DNA from: Sphingobacterium alkalisoli
Lineage (GTDB): Bacteria; Bacteroidota; Bacteroidia; Sphingobacteriales; Sphingobacteriaceae
NCBI RefSeq assembly: GCF_005049105.1
Contig: NZ_SUKA01000008.1
Span: forward strand, 1 to 64,000
Length of the DNA stretch: 64,000 nt
Direction of reading: 5' to 3'
A program made the position numbers and the translations under genes. The notes below the pieces were generated by a model. The model searched no databases and was not told the origin of the DNA. It saw only the letters and a list, made by a program, of their open reading frames with translations. Below are positions 1-9,234 of this stretch, piece by piece; positions within the stretch are counted from its first letter, which is position 1; each line of letters starts with the position of its first letter.

Positions 1-24
1 GTCTTGTTTTTATATCTATTCCGG

Positions 25-43
25 ACTGACCTGGCTGGTCAGT
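25..43. terminator. Short GC-rich hairpin, possible terminator
   Basis: Arms ACTGACC (25-31) and GGTCAGT (37-43) enclose loop TGGCT. It has only a weak T run after it. It could end a transcript entering from the left of the window. Confidence 0.4.
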
Positions 44-215
44 TATTGCTAACTTATCGTTCTTAACTTTCGCCAAAAACTTCAGCTACTCGTTACGTTA
101 CATGATCATTTCCTTAAAGAACTTTCTTCGCATCCGCTTCGCGCTTCTGCTGCTATTTCAAAGCCTTTCGGCCCTTTTTATCTTTTTTAAAATCCCCCTT
201 CGTTTCCGACGGGAC

Positions 216-234
216 TGCAAAGGTAGAAATCTTT
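216..234 (+). repeat. TGCAAAGGTAG element, copy A
   Basis: TGCAAAGGTAGAAATCTTT. The core recurs 148 bases downstream as TGCAAAGATAGGAACTTT (364-381). Both copies are followed by pyrimidine- or A/T-rich DNA. Likely a lineage-specific intergenic repeat rather than part of a gene. Confidence 0.45.
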
Positions 235-363
235 CCCGAACTTCCAAAATAAAAAAATTTATTTTTTCGTCCCCTCTCCGATTTCCGCGTTTAAATATTG
301 TTAAACCCTTCTTTTTTCAGGTGCCGGACCCTGCGGCCCGACCGTTCCTCCCTTGCGGAGTGG

Positions 364-381
364 TGCAAAGATAGGAACTTT
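364..381 (+). repeat. TGCAAAGATAG element, copy B
   Basis: Second copy of the element at 216-234. It shares TGCAAAGrTAGrAA and the following CTTT, and sits after a GCGGAGTGG stretch. Confidence 0.45.
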
Positions 382-1002
382 ACAACATTACCTCCAAGTA
401 AACTAAACGTTATTTTTATAACTTTATTGTAAACCACTGATGCAGATAAAGATAAATTTAGACCCCACAGCAAAAGACCTAGCGCATTCACGCCGCCCGA
501 CCGGCAATCCCCGGTTTTCTCCTGACTAACACCCCTTCTTTTCAGCCCGGTGTATTAACCCTGCCTCAGCCCTATCTTGCTCCTGCTTTAGGTCTGTCCG
601 CGAAAATGTAAATAAAGTCTCTTGAACTTTTAAAGACATCCACAACGGAAATTGAAACGCCGTCCAAAGATTTCATGATTAGCGTGACATCATTCTTTAG
701 AGACAAGGGAGTAGGGAGTAGGTATAAGCACGGACAGCTATACATGGTTATTCGACCGTTATTTTAGGGTAGGAAACAACAAAGCAAAGTTTGTTTTAGG
801 TTTTGGATTAGGGCTATCCATTCTGCTGAAATTATTAAAATATACTTTGTTAAGGTATGGGTAGAAAGTAAAATTAATCAAGTTCCTCATTTTTCTTTAG
901 TTTGTCTCTTCTTACACGCGAAGAGAACTCAAAACGATAAAACATCTATTCGTCAGATGTGTTATCTTACCATCAATTCATGATGATAAATTAAATACTG
1001 CA

Positions 1003-1632
1003 ATGTTCTCTACACGTTTTGCACGCTTCTGTTCTCCAAAAGCCAAATGTTTCCGATCCTTTGGCATCGGCACAATCTTGCTAAGCAGCTCATTTGTCTT
1101 AAGCTCTTGTATCAAACGCTTATATCAGCAAAGTGATTATCGGTTATATGAAAAAGATTTTACGTTATCATCCCAGTCACTGTTGCGTACCGATGGTGTA
1201 TATGTTTTGGACAGCATCTATTCTTCGGAAACATCACGAGCAGGAACAACGCATCAGTTTTTTACTTTTTTCAAAAGTGGACAAGCCAATTTGACGCTGG
1301 ATATCGACAATGATATCCATAGCCCAGAGGAATACGAAGAATCAGTGCGACGCCATCTGCAATCGACAAGTAGTTCAGATAGGAAAACGCTTTTTGAAGG
1401 ATATTTTCGAATTGATGGTAATCGGATCGTGATCGAACGAGCTTCCGTACCTCGCAATATGTTGGTTTACCAATATGGCCGGCTGAATCCAAATCGTCTG
1501 GAAATTGTTTCCCAAACAATTAAAGGCAAAGGAAGACTGCGTGATCGGTATTTCAAAAGCAACTACCGTGCGGTTTATAAATTTGTTCCGCTGGATGAAA
1601 ATCAGTGGAATGAATTGATTCCTGGGTGGTAA
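1003..1632 (+). CDS. Putative lipoprotein, function unknown
   Basis: 209 residues. The N-terminus has a basic stretch, a hydrophobic core and a lipobox (VLSSC, Cys36), so it should be a lipid-anchored envelope protein. The mature part is mixed alpha/beta, rich in Arg and Tyr, with no repeats or catalytic motif I recognise. It ends about 80 bases before the sigma-factor gene on the same strand, so it could be read with that locus, but the candidate sigma promoter at 1699-1706 argues for a separate unit. I do not recognise the family. Confidence 0.65.
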   Translation: MFSTRFARFCSPKAKCFRSFGIGTILLSSSFVLSSCIKRLYQQSDYRLYEKDFTLSSQSLLRTDGVYVLDSIYSSETSRAGTTHQFFTFFKSGQANLTLDIDNDIHSPEEYEESVRRHLQSTSSSDRKTLFEGYFRIDGNRIVIERASVPRNMLVYQYGRLNPNRLEIVSQTIKGKGRLRDRYFKSNYRAVYKFVPLDENQWNELIPGW

Positions 1633-1698
1633 AGACGGAAAAACAGAATATTCATATAACCATAACATTTTCTTAACAATCATATCCCGGTGTCACTT

Positions 1699-1706
1699 TA
1701 CCTTTG
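1699..1706 (+). promoter_or_regulatory. Candidate -7 box of the sigma gene
   Basis: TACCTTTG matches the Bacteroidota -7 consensus TAnnTTTG exactly. Transcription would start near 1713, directly at the ATG at 1714, so the mRNA would be leaderless or nearly so. A clear -33 TTTG at normal spacing was not seen. Confidence 0.4.
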
Positions 1707-1713
1707 TCTTGAA

Positions 1714-2238
1714 ATGGAACATATTAAAGCGATAAAGGCGGATAACCATCAAGTTTTTAGTTGGGTGTATGAGCAGTATCATCAGCAGATATATGGTTTC
1801 ATCATGCAACGCACCCGTTCCGAATACATTGCTGAAGAAGTCACTCAGCTCACCTTTATCAAATTCTGGAAACAACGAAACATACTAAACGAAGAGTTGG
1901 ACGTTAACGTTCAACTCTTCGGTATGGCGCGTCAGGTCATGATCGACCTTCTTCGCAAAGAAGCTACCCGTTTCAAATACGAGGGCGAATCGGCAACCAC
2001 CCCCTTTACAGATAGTTTGATCGATGCCATAGAAAGCAGAGATTTACTGCAGTTGATGGAGCAAGACATCCAAAATATGCCGAAGATGCGGCGTCTCGTG
2101 TTTGAACTAAGCCGTAAGCAGGGACTGTCCCACAAAGAAATTGCCCACCTGTACTCCATCTCTCCAAAAACTGTCGAACAGCATATTGGCAAAGCCTTAA
2201 TGCAGCTCAAGCAGCATCTGTATTCCATTATGCTCTAA
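1714..2238 (+). CDS. ECF-type RNA polymerase sigma factor
   Basis: Sigma-70 family protein with regions 2 and 4 only (about 174 residues). Region 2 includes the stretch around YIAEEVTQLTFIKFWKQR. Region 4 contains the helix-turn-helix LSHKEIAHLYSISPKTVEQH near the C-terminus. The frame is open back to a GTG at 1690, but that start would lie upstream of the -7 box at 1699-1706, so the ATG at 1714 is preferred. It is followed by a FecR anti-sigma gene and a SusC/SusD pair, the usual arrangement in which surface substrate binding releases the sigma factor to transcribe the transport operon. Identity is firm; the target promoter is inferred. Confidence 0.92.
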   Translation: MEHIKAIKADNHQVFSWVYEQYHQQIYGFIMQRTRSEYIAEEVTQLTFIKFWKQRNILNEELDVNVQLFGMARQVMIDLLRKEATRFKYEGESATTPFTDSLIDAIESRDLLQLMEQDIQNMPKMRRLVFELSRKQGLSHKEIAHLYSISPKTVEQHIGKALMQLKQHLYSIML

Positions 2239-2353
2239 ACTGCGTAAAGTTTCACTACCATATTTATTTCCTAATCAATAGTCGCCCACTCCCCCCTATA
2301 TTAAATAATTGTTAAGCAACTAGGGATACCGTTCTGAGCGCCGTAATGTTAGT

Positions 2354-3475
2354 ATGAAGTTCGGAAAGAAGAAGCCAAGCGATCAAGGTGATCGTCTTAA
2401 CAAACAGCAGCAGCTACGTCAGAAAATATGGAAAGATCCTTCTATTATTGAAGATATTTTTGCAGACAAGGAGTGGCATTCCTTTGAAGGAAATCCGTCG
2501 CAAAATATACCCTCTAACAAGATGGCAAAGCACATCAACGAGGAGATAAACCACGAAAAAGAAAAACAAGAATGCAACGAGCGCCGCAGCTATCGTCTAC
2601 GGCAATTTACACGTTATGCGGCAGCCGCCGCGGTGTTAGTATTGCTGTCGTTCAATCTGTGGCGTTGGGCTACACAACATCAAGATACAGCAGCACCATC
2701 TTTTGTCGAGCAGCACGAAAATTCACGCGTAGCGCAAGATAGTATTTGGATTTCAGTCACAAACAGCGAACAGCAGGTGCAGGTACTCACACTACCCGAT
2801 CAATCTACCGTCCGACTCTTTGCGCAAAGTAGGGTGCGCTATACGCGTGAATTTTCAAGCCACAGCCGCGATATTTATCTAGATGGTAAAGCCTATTTCT
2901 CCGTTGCCAAAGATGCGTCACGTCCTTTTAGCGTATATGCTGGCGAAACGAAGACGACTGCCTTAGGTACGTCATTCACCATTGATACACGTACTAAATC
3001 CAAGTATACAACTGTAGAGCTCCATACGGGGAAAGTCGTTGTCGCCTCTCGTGCACAAATTCCCGCTTTCGACAATATAGTCCTAAACAAGGCAGGCGAG
3101 TCCCTTTCCTTTGACACAAATATGCGTCTCGTAGCACATAAGCAAGGTATCCCTAAAAAACCAACAACTCTAGCAGCAACACCTGCCGCTGAAAAAAACA
3201 AAGCTTCCCTGCTTCAAATGGATAATATTCCATTGCCAGAGGTGTTTGCAGCACTTGCAGCTGCTTACGATACATCGATAAAAATAGGAGAACAAAATAT
3301 CGCAAAAATTCAATATACCGGCAGCATTAATCCACAACGCGAAACAATACAAGACGTGCTGACAGTGATTTGTCTAATCAATGACCTGCGTTATGTTACG
3401 GAAGCCGATGGCTCTTACACGATCTATCATCAAGACGAAAACACAAAAGAAGAAAAAATAAAAGAAAACCTATAA
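2354..3475 (+). CDS. FecR-family anti-sigma factor
   Basis: 373 residues. A charged cytoplasmic N-terminal part of about 85 residues is followed by one membrane segment (about 88-105), a periplasmic FecR beta domain (about 140-235; LPDQSTVRLFAQSRVRYTRE and LDGKAYFSVA) and a C-terminal DUF4974/STN-like domain (about 285-360). The protein should hold the upstream sigma factor at the inner membrane and receive a signal from the outer-membrane SusC partner through its periplasmic part. The 115-base gap after the sigma gene could hold a sigma-dependent promoter, but I could not define one. SusC follows after 12 bases, so fecR, susC and susD are probably co-transcribed. Confidence 0.93.
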   Translation: MKFGKKKPSDQGDRLNKQQQLRQKIWKDPSIIEDIFADKEWHSFEGNPSQNIPSNKMAKHINEEINHEKEKQECNERRSYRLRQFTRYAAAAAVLVLLSFNLWRWATQHQDTAAPSFVEQHENSRVAQDSIWISVTNSEQQVQVLTLPDQSTVRLFAQSRVRYTREFSSHSRDIYLDGKAYFSVAKDASRPFSVYAGETKTTALGTSFTIDTRTKSKYTTVELHTGKVVVASRAQIPAFDNIVLNKAGESLSFDTNMRLVAHKQGIPKKPTTLAATPAAEKNKASLLQMDNIPLPEVFAALAAAYDTSIKIGEQNIAKIQYTGSINPQRETIQDVLTVICLINDLRYVTEADGSYTIYHQDENTKEEKIKENL

Positions 3476-3487
3476 GTAAAAAAAATC

Positions 3488-6400
3488 ATGTTTAACAAAC
3501 CGTATCAATTTAAAAAAAGTGTGTGGTTTCTAGCGCTGTTGGCCGCAGGTCTTTCCCAGGCAAAGGCACAGCAAGAGCAAGTAAAAGGAGCAACACAAGA
3601 CGAATCCGGAAAATTCATTTCTGGTGTGAGCATCAAGGCCGTTCATGGTGGCTCGGGTAAAGCGTTCACGACAAGCTCTACCGACAAAGGACTGTTTTCT
3701 TTTCGCACTTTACCCGAAGGCGGCCCTTACCAATTTATCTTTACCTCGGTAGGCTTTCAGCCCGATACACTCTCAGGTTATACCATACAACAGGGAAAAC
3801 CATTAGCCTTAAGTGTGAAACTCTCTCCCATCACGACCGACCTAGAAGAGGTGGTGATCGGATATGGCCGGATTGCTAGAAAAGACGTTACCAGTTCCAT
3901 CACAACGGTTCAGGCAGAAGATATGAATGTAGGTGTTTTTACATCACCTGCACAAATGTTACAGGGTAAAGTACCGGGATTAACTATATCGACCAATAAT
4001 AGCAATCCCAATGCCACACCATCCGTTAGTTTACGCGGAGCTTCTACATTACGAAGTGGTGAAGCTATGGAGCCATACTATGTGATCGATGGTGTACCAG
4101 GTGCTTCCCTTGCACTTGTTGCTCCCGACGACGTTCAATCTATTGATGTCTTACGCGATGCATCAGCAACTGCCATCTATGGATCCAAAGCAGCTAACGG
4201 TGTTATAATTGTGACAACCAAACGAGGTAAGACTGGTCAAACCAGCATCAATTATAATGGTTATTTATCCCTAGATCGGGTAGCTAAGCGTTACGAAATG
4301 ATGAACGCGGAGCAACATCGAAATTTCGTACTTGAGAATGGATATTCGCTGGAACCAGCAGATGATCTCGGTGCCGATACCGACTGGCAACGTGAAGTAG
4401 AGCGTACTGGCGTATCTAACAATCACAATATATCCATCTTGGGAGGAGCAGAGAAAACGCAATATAGTGTGAGTCTCAACACGATCAAAAACAATGGAGT
4501 AATTAAGGGTACTGACATGGGGCGCCAGATAGGCCGAGGCTTTTTACAGACCAAAGCCTTAGATGATCGCCTAACTGCGTCATTCAATATAAATACCAGT
4601 ATCACCAAGCAAAATGATGTACTGGCGCTTGATCAAGGCTTGAGTGTCTATGATGCAATGTACTACTATCTGCCGGTATCTCCAGTACGCAGAGCAGACG
4701 GATCCTGGTTTGAAACTCCAGACCGATCGCAGTACGCCAATCCTGTTTCGTTGATTGAAGAGAACACCAATTTCTCGAAAACAAAAGTGATACAGGCGCA
4801 CGCCAAAGTCGGCTACGAAATTTTACCAAGTCTGACGTATAATATCGACCTCTCTATGCAGAACAGACAGTTTAACAATGCACAGTATTACTCAAGTCTA
4901 TCTATGGCGGCAAGAGGTCAAAATGGTAGATCTATACGTGCAGCCGTAGAAGATGAGCGTAAGGTCATGGAGATGAACCTAAGTTACGACAAAACTTTCA
5001 ACGACCTACATAAGATTTCGGCATTGGCTGGTTATTCCTGGGAAGAAAACAACAATAACGACGGTTTCCAGCTAACAACGTCTGATTACTATGATGACGA
5101 AGTAGGATACTACAACCCAGGAATGGCGAATGTAGTGGATATGTTGGGATTTGGTCCATATTATCTTTCCACCTTACGTATGATTTCGGTATACGGGCGC
5201 TTAAATTATTCGTATAACAGTAAATACCTTTTCCAAGCAACCGTACGACGCGATGGATCCTCTGCCTTCGGTGCCAACAACCGATGGGCGACTTTCCCCT
5301 CGGTATCGGCAGCTTGGCGTCTTTCCGAAGAAGACTTTATTCGGAAAGCGGGTATTTTCGACGATCTGAAATTACGAGCCGGCTATGGTGTAAGTGGAAA
5401 CTCACTCGGCTTTGATGCATTTACCGCGCAGCGGGTCTTTGGGGCGACTAGGAATTTCTTTGACTATGTTATCGATGAGGACAAAGTGACTCCACTTCGT
5501 ACGCTTGCTGCACTTCGCAATAGCAATCCGAATCTCAAATGGGAAACTACGAGTATGATTAACCTAGGATTAGATTTCGGCTTCTTACGTAACCGCTTGA
5601 CGGGTTCAGTAGAAGTTTATCAAAAGAAAACCAGTGATTTAATCTATGATTATCAGGTCAGCTTGTCCAAATATATTTTCCCAATACTAACAGCCAATGT
5701 GGGCGAGATTGAAAACCGTGGTATTGAACTTACCCTGAATGGAAAGGTAATAGACAAAGAAAACGTCAAATGGAATACAGGCGTGGTCTTATCCCATAAT
5801 ACCAACAAAGTGGTTAGCATTGCCAACGAAGAGTTCACGAGAGACTTTATTGAACTTTCCGATCTAGGAGGAGCAGGACAAACTGGTATATCCCAACAGC
5901 GGCTAACACCGGGTGCACCGATAGGCCAATTCTATACTTGGGAATGGGCGGGATACAACGAGGATGGTATATCGGTATTTAATGAACGTGATGAGCAGAC
6001 GGGAGAACTTACCGGAGGCACCACCGCTACACCGCAGCGCAAAGATCAAACAGTAACCGGAAGTCCACAACCAAAATTGGTCCTCGGTTGGAATAATACT
6101 TTTACTTATAAAAATCTGTCTCTGACAGGAATGTTCCAGGGGGCTTTTGAACAACAGATTATGAATGCAACACGTGCGCGCCATTCCAATGTTTTCGGAA
6201 ATGCAGGACAAAAGAACTTGTTAGCTAGTGTACTTGAAACGGAAAAACCAAGAGATATTAATTCGCACTACTTGTCCGATCGCTATTTGGAAAACGGCAG
6301 CTTTTTAAGACTAGCTTATCTAACGTTAGCTTATACCCTACCGATCAAAAACTTACCGATCAAAAATTTGAGAGTCTATACTACGATGAACAATGTTTTT

Positions 6401-6526
6401 GTATTGACGAAATACAAAGGTATTGATCCCGAAGTAGGACTCGGAGGATTAACACCAGGAATTGACAATCGCCAAACGTATCCACGCACACGTACGTTTA
6501 TGTTTGGGCTTAACTTTAACTTATAA
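3488..6526 (+). CDS. SusC/RagA-family TonB-linked outer-membrane receptor
   Basis: 1012 residues. A signal peptide ends near QAKA|Q (about residue 28). It is followed by a carboxypeptidase-D-like regulatory beta-sandwich (about 30-115), a TonB-box-like LEEVVIGYG and plug domain (about 118-245, with YYVIDGVPGAS and DASATAIYGSKAANGVI), then a 22-strand barrel ending in an aromatic/hydrophobic strand (FMFGLNFNL). It imports a substrate captured by the SusD lipoprotein encoded 18 bases downstream. There is no N-terminal STN signalling domain before the regulatory domain, although the gene follows a FecR/sigma pair. The substrate is not readable from the sequence; the downstream acid phosphatase suggests a phosphorylated compound. 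Confidence 0.95.
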   Translation: MFNKPYQFKKSVWFLALLAAGLSQAKAQQEQVKGATQDESGKFISGVSIKAVHGGSGKAFTTSSTDKGLFSFRTLPEGGPYQFIFTSVGFQPDTLSGYTIQQGKPLALSVKLSPITTDLEEVVIGYGRIARKDVTSSITTVQAEDMNVGVFTSPAQMLQGKVPGLTISTNNSNPNATPSVSLRGASTLRSGEAMEPYYVIDGVPGASLALVAPDDVQSIDVLRDASATAIYGSKAANGVIIVTTKRGKTGQTSINYNGYLSLDRVAKRYEMMNAEQHRNFVLENGYSLEPADDLGADTDWQREVERTGVSNNHNISILGGAEKTQYSVSLNTIKNNGVIKGTDMGRQIGRGFLQTKALDDRLTASFNINTSITKQNDVLALDQGLSVYDAMYYYLPVSPVRRADGSWFETPDRSQYANPVSLIEENTNFSKTKVIQAHAKVGYEILPSLTYNIDLSMQNRQFNNAQYYSSLSMAARGQNGRSIRAAVEDERKVMEMNLSYDKTFNDLHKISALAGYSWEENNNNDGFQLTTSDYYDDEVGYYNPGMANVVDMLGFGPYYLSTLRMISVYGRLNYSYNSKYLFQATVRRDGSSAFGANNRWATFPSVSAAWRLSEEDFIRKAGIFDDLKLRAGYGVSGNSLGFDAFTAQRVFGATRNFFDYVIDEDKVTPLRTLAALRNSNPNLKWETTSMINLGLDFGFLRNRLTGSVEVYQKKTSDLIYDYQVSLSKYIFPILTANVGEIENRGIELTLNGKVIDKENVKWNTGVVLSHNTNKVVSIANEEFTRDFIELSDLGGAGQTGISQQRLTPGAPIGQFYTWEWAGYNEDGISVFNERDEQTGELTGGTTATPQRKDQTVTGSPQPKLVLGWNNTFTYKNLSLTGMFQGAFEQQIMNATRARHSNVFGNAGQKNLLASVLETEKPRDINSHYLSDRYLENGSFLRLAYLTLAYTLPIKNLPIKNLRVYTTMNNVFVLTKYKGIDPEVGLGGLTPGIDNRQTYPRTRTFMFGLNFNL

Positions 6527-6544
6527 CTGAGGGGAAAATTACAG

Positions 6545-8197
6545 ATGAAATCAAAATTTCTTATTCGCTTGTTTTCAATGTCGGCATTGGCGCTCACAGT
6601 AGCTTCATGTACTGACCTAGAAATAGATATAAAATCACAAAACACCGTATTTCCGGACTCGGAACGGGCAGCAGAAGCTATATTAGCCGATGTTTACGCA
6701 GCCTATCGCGGCGCACTAGGTCGTGACCATTGGATGGCGCAGACACTATCAGCAGATGAAGCCGTTAGCGTAGCAATGGGTACAGATTATTATGATGGAG
6801 GTCGATACCGTGAGCTACATGTGCATAATTGGACTCCAGACAATAGCATAATACCTGGCATGTGGAATTCAGCGTCGGTCGGTATTACCTTAGCCAATAA
6901 TGCCATTGTTCTTTTCGGTGAAGAAAGACCGAACCTAACAGCGCCGGCGCGGGCTATTCGTGCCTACTATTATTTTATCCTTATGGATAATTTTGGAGCT
7001 GCCCCGCTAATCACTGCACCTGTAGATCAAGTTCCCAACCGAACAAGTCGTGCCGAGATCTGTCGTTTTATTGAATCAGAATTGTTAGACGTTATCGATT
7101 TGCTACCGACTGAAGTATCCATCGCAACGTATGGAAAATCAACAAAATATATGGCACAAGCACTGCTTGCCAAACTGTATCTCAACTGGGCAGTCTATAC
7201 CACGGAAGATGTGGCTAATTATAATCCCGCAGTACCAAACGAAAAATTAAATCAAGTGGTGGCAATGTGTGACGGCATCATTGAGTCCGGGAAATTTAAC
7301 CTGAGCAGCCATAAGTTCATGGAAAAATTCCGTCCCAACAATGGCTATCAAATCAAGGACTTTATTTTTGCAGTACCTTACGACCGGGAAAAACAGCAAG
7401 GTATGACTTACTCCCGTTTCTGGATCCACCGTAGCGCACAAAACCAGTTTGCTGCTTTGCCACAAAGTGTAGGAGGCACCTTCCGTGTATTACCGAGTTA
7501 TCTTGATAAGTTTAATCTGCCGGGAGACGAACGCAATCAATCTTACATTGGAGGTAAGCAGTACTATTGGTCGAACTACACCGAAGACACAAATCGTCCT
7601 TTCTTGATAAGGACCTCCAAACGTGGTATCGATCAAGATTACACCGCTGCAGACGCTGATGAACAATTCGACTGGCAATTGGAGACCACAAACGATATCG
7701 TGCTACGCCCCGATGGTGCGGCGACGTTGAATGTGGGTAACGATCAAAAAGGGCGATCCATGGGCTATCGTTCCATCAAGTTTTATATGGATGTCGCCGT
7801 TACTTCTGCCAATCAACGTAACCAGAGTAACGATGTACCTATCTTCCGATACGCCGATATACTGCTTATGAAAGCAGAGGCTATCCTGCGTGGCGCTGCA
7901 CCTACAAACGGCGAAACACCGCAATCGCTTATCAATCAGATCCGTGCCTATGTAAACGCACCGTTACTCGCTACCGCCCCAACCTTGGAGGACATACTTG
8001 ATGAACGTGCTCGCGAATTTGCTGATGAGTCCTGGCGTCGAAATGATTTGATCCGCTACGGAAAATTCGAGGATAGTTGGGGATTCCGATCTTTATATCC
8101 CGCTGGCGCAAACGAGAAATACCGCAGAATCTTCCCGGTACCCACTAGTGTACTGAATGTGAATACACACTGGGACCAGAACAACGGTTATCAATAG
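6545..8197 (+). CDS. SusD/RagB-family surface lipoprotein
   Basis: 550 residues. The signal peptide ends in a lipobox with Cys22 (TVASC), followed by the typical mature start TDLEID. The N-terminal TPR-like half carries the family pattern around DVYAAYRG and RAIRAYYYFILMDNFGAAPL. The C-terminal half has the usual segments RYADILLMKAEAILRG and ILDERAREFADESWRRNDLIR. It forms the lid of the SusC transporter and binds substrate at the cell surface. It lies 18 bases after susC and 9 bases before the phosphatase gene, so the three should be one transcript. Confidence 0.95.
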   Translation: MKSKFLIRLFSMSALALTVASCTDLEIDIKSQNTVFPDSERAAEAILADVYAAYRGALGRDHWMAQTLSADEAVSVAMGTDYYDGGRYRELHVHNWTPDNSIIPGMWNSASVGITLANNAIVLFGEERPNLTAPARAIRAYYYFILMDNFGAAPLITAPVDQVPNRTSRAEICRFIESELLDVIDLLPTEVSIATYGKSTKYMAQALLAKLYLNWAVYTTEDVANYNPAVPNEKLNQVVAMCDGIIESGKFNLSSHKFMEKFRPNNGYQIKDFIFAVPYDREKQQGMTYSRFWIHRSAQNQFAALPQSVGGTFRVLPSYLDKFNLPGDERNQSYIGGKQYYWSNYTEDTNRPFLIRTSKRGIDQDYTAADADEQFDWQLETTNDIVLRPDGAATLNVGNDQKGRSMGYRSIKFYMDVAVTSANQRNQSNDVPIFRYADILLMKAEAILRGAAPTNGETPQSLINQIRAYVNAPLLATAPTLEDILDERAREFADESWRRNDLIRYGKFEDSWGFRSLYPAGANEKYRRIFPVPTSVLNVNTHWDQNNGYQ

Positions 8198-8206
8198 CAG
8201 ATAGAC

Positions 8207-9214
8207 ATGAAAAGAAGAGACTTTATGAAAAGTACCTTGGGCACGGCCCTTGGTGCTAGTCTTTCCGGCGTATCGCTGGCTAGTATGGCAGCCAACGCTG
8301 CTACGAAAATAGAGAGTGAAGATATCAATAGCCGTGCTTTGTTAAAAGATGAGTACGATCTGCATTTCCTAGCCATTGGCGACTGGGGTCGTAATGGGGC
8401 TGACCATCAGATACAGGTCGCTAAGCAAATGGGAAAATGGGCTACAGAACATCCTAATGATTTTATAATCTCAACGGGCGACAACTTCTACCCTTCGGGC
8501 GTAGTGAGTGAGCACGACCCCTTATGGCATTATTCCTTTGAGAATGTCTACACCGATTTCTCCTTGCAATGGGATTGGTACCCTATTTTGGGCAACCATG
8601 ATTATAAGTCGGATCCAGATGCGCAGGTACGCTACACTGCTATCAGTCGCCGATGGAAGATGCCGTCGCGCTACTACAGTAAAACATTTAAAATTAAGGA
8701 AGAAGCGGAGGTATTGATTGCGTTTATCGATACCAACCCCCTGGTACCTGAATTCTACCAGAACAGTGAGTATGGCCCGCATGTAGCCGGACAGCAACCC
8801 GAAAAGCAACTAGCTTGGTTAAACGAGTTACTTCAAACTTCGGATGCAAAATGGAAAATTGTGGTGGGACACCATCCGATCTACACGGCAGGGCCACGGA
8901 CCGACAACTATGATACATTGGCAGTCAGGAAAGTTTTACAACCTCTTTTAGAGAAACATCGTATTCCCTTATATCTATCGGGTCACGAGCATTCCATGCA
9001 ACATTTAAAAGTGCAGGAAAAACACTTTCATCAGTTCATCTCTGGTAGTGGATCGGAAGTAACTCCTGTCAAAAAAGGCGTAAATTACAGCCGATTTGAA
9101 GCTTCTACCTATGGCTTTATGTACTTCGCCATCAATAAAGAGCAATTGCAAGTGCAGTGCATCGATCACGAAGGAAAAGCGATCTATAGCAGCATCATTC
9201 CTTGGAATGCCTAG
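8207..9214 (+). CDS. Tat-exported purple acid phosphatase-type metallophosphoesterase
   Basis: 335 residues. The N-terminus MKRRDFMKSTLG is a twin-arginine signal with a hydrophobic stretch ending near ANAA. The metal-binding blocks of tartrate-resistant (purple) acid phosphatase appear in order: GDWG, GDNFYPSG (its Tyr is the Fe(III) ligand in this family), GNHDY, GHHPIYTAG and GHEHSMQHL. It probably hydrolyses phosphate esters in the periplasm or at the surface. The gene follows susD by 9 bases and is followed by a terminator, so it is the last gene of the SusC/SusD operon. The coupling suggests the locus takes up or processes a phosphorylated nutrient. Confidence 0.9.
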   Translation: MKRRDFMKSTLGTALGASLSGVSLASMAANAATKIESEDINSRALLKDEYDLHFLAIGDWGRNGADHQIQVAKQMGKWATEHPNDFIISTGDNFYPSGVVSEHDPLWHYSFENVYTDFSLQWDWYPILGNHDYKSDPDAQVRYTAISRRWKMPSRYYSKTFKIKEEAEVLIAFIDTNPLVPEFYQNSEYGPHVAGQQPEKQLAWLNELLQTSDAKWKIVVGHHPIYTAGPRTDNYDTLAVRKVLQPLLEKHRIPLYLSGHEHSMQHLKVQEKHFHQFISGSGSEVTPVKKGVNYSRFEASTYGFMYFAINKEQLQVQCIDHEGKAIYSSIIPWNA

Positions 9215-9234
9215 CTTCGCCGCGTGATACATTA

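Larger units (their letters stand above)
1..1002. other. Non-coding left edge
   Basis: About 1 kb with no convincing gene. It holds a short hairpin at 25-43, two copies of a TGCAAAGrTAG element (216-234 and 364-381), T-rich tracts after them, and two small stem-loops (905-926 and 942-960) just ahead of the lipoprotein gene. The short open frames at 102-374 (+) and 291-491 (-) have no recognisable protein features. From memory, T-rich spacers with repeated GCAAAGGTA elements occur beside rRNA operons in Bacteroidota genomes, so an rRNA operon may lie to the left; this is inference. Confidence 0.6.

Noticed and set aside
102-374. 90-residue open frame at left edge
   Set aside because: Runs through the repeat-bearing T-rich spacer; Phe/Arg-rich translation without family features.
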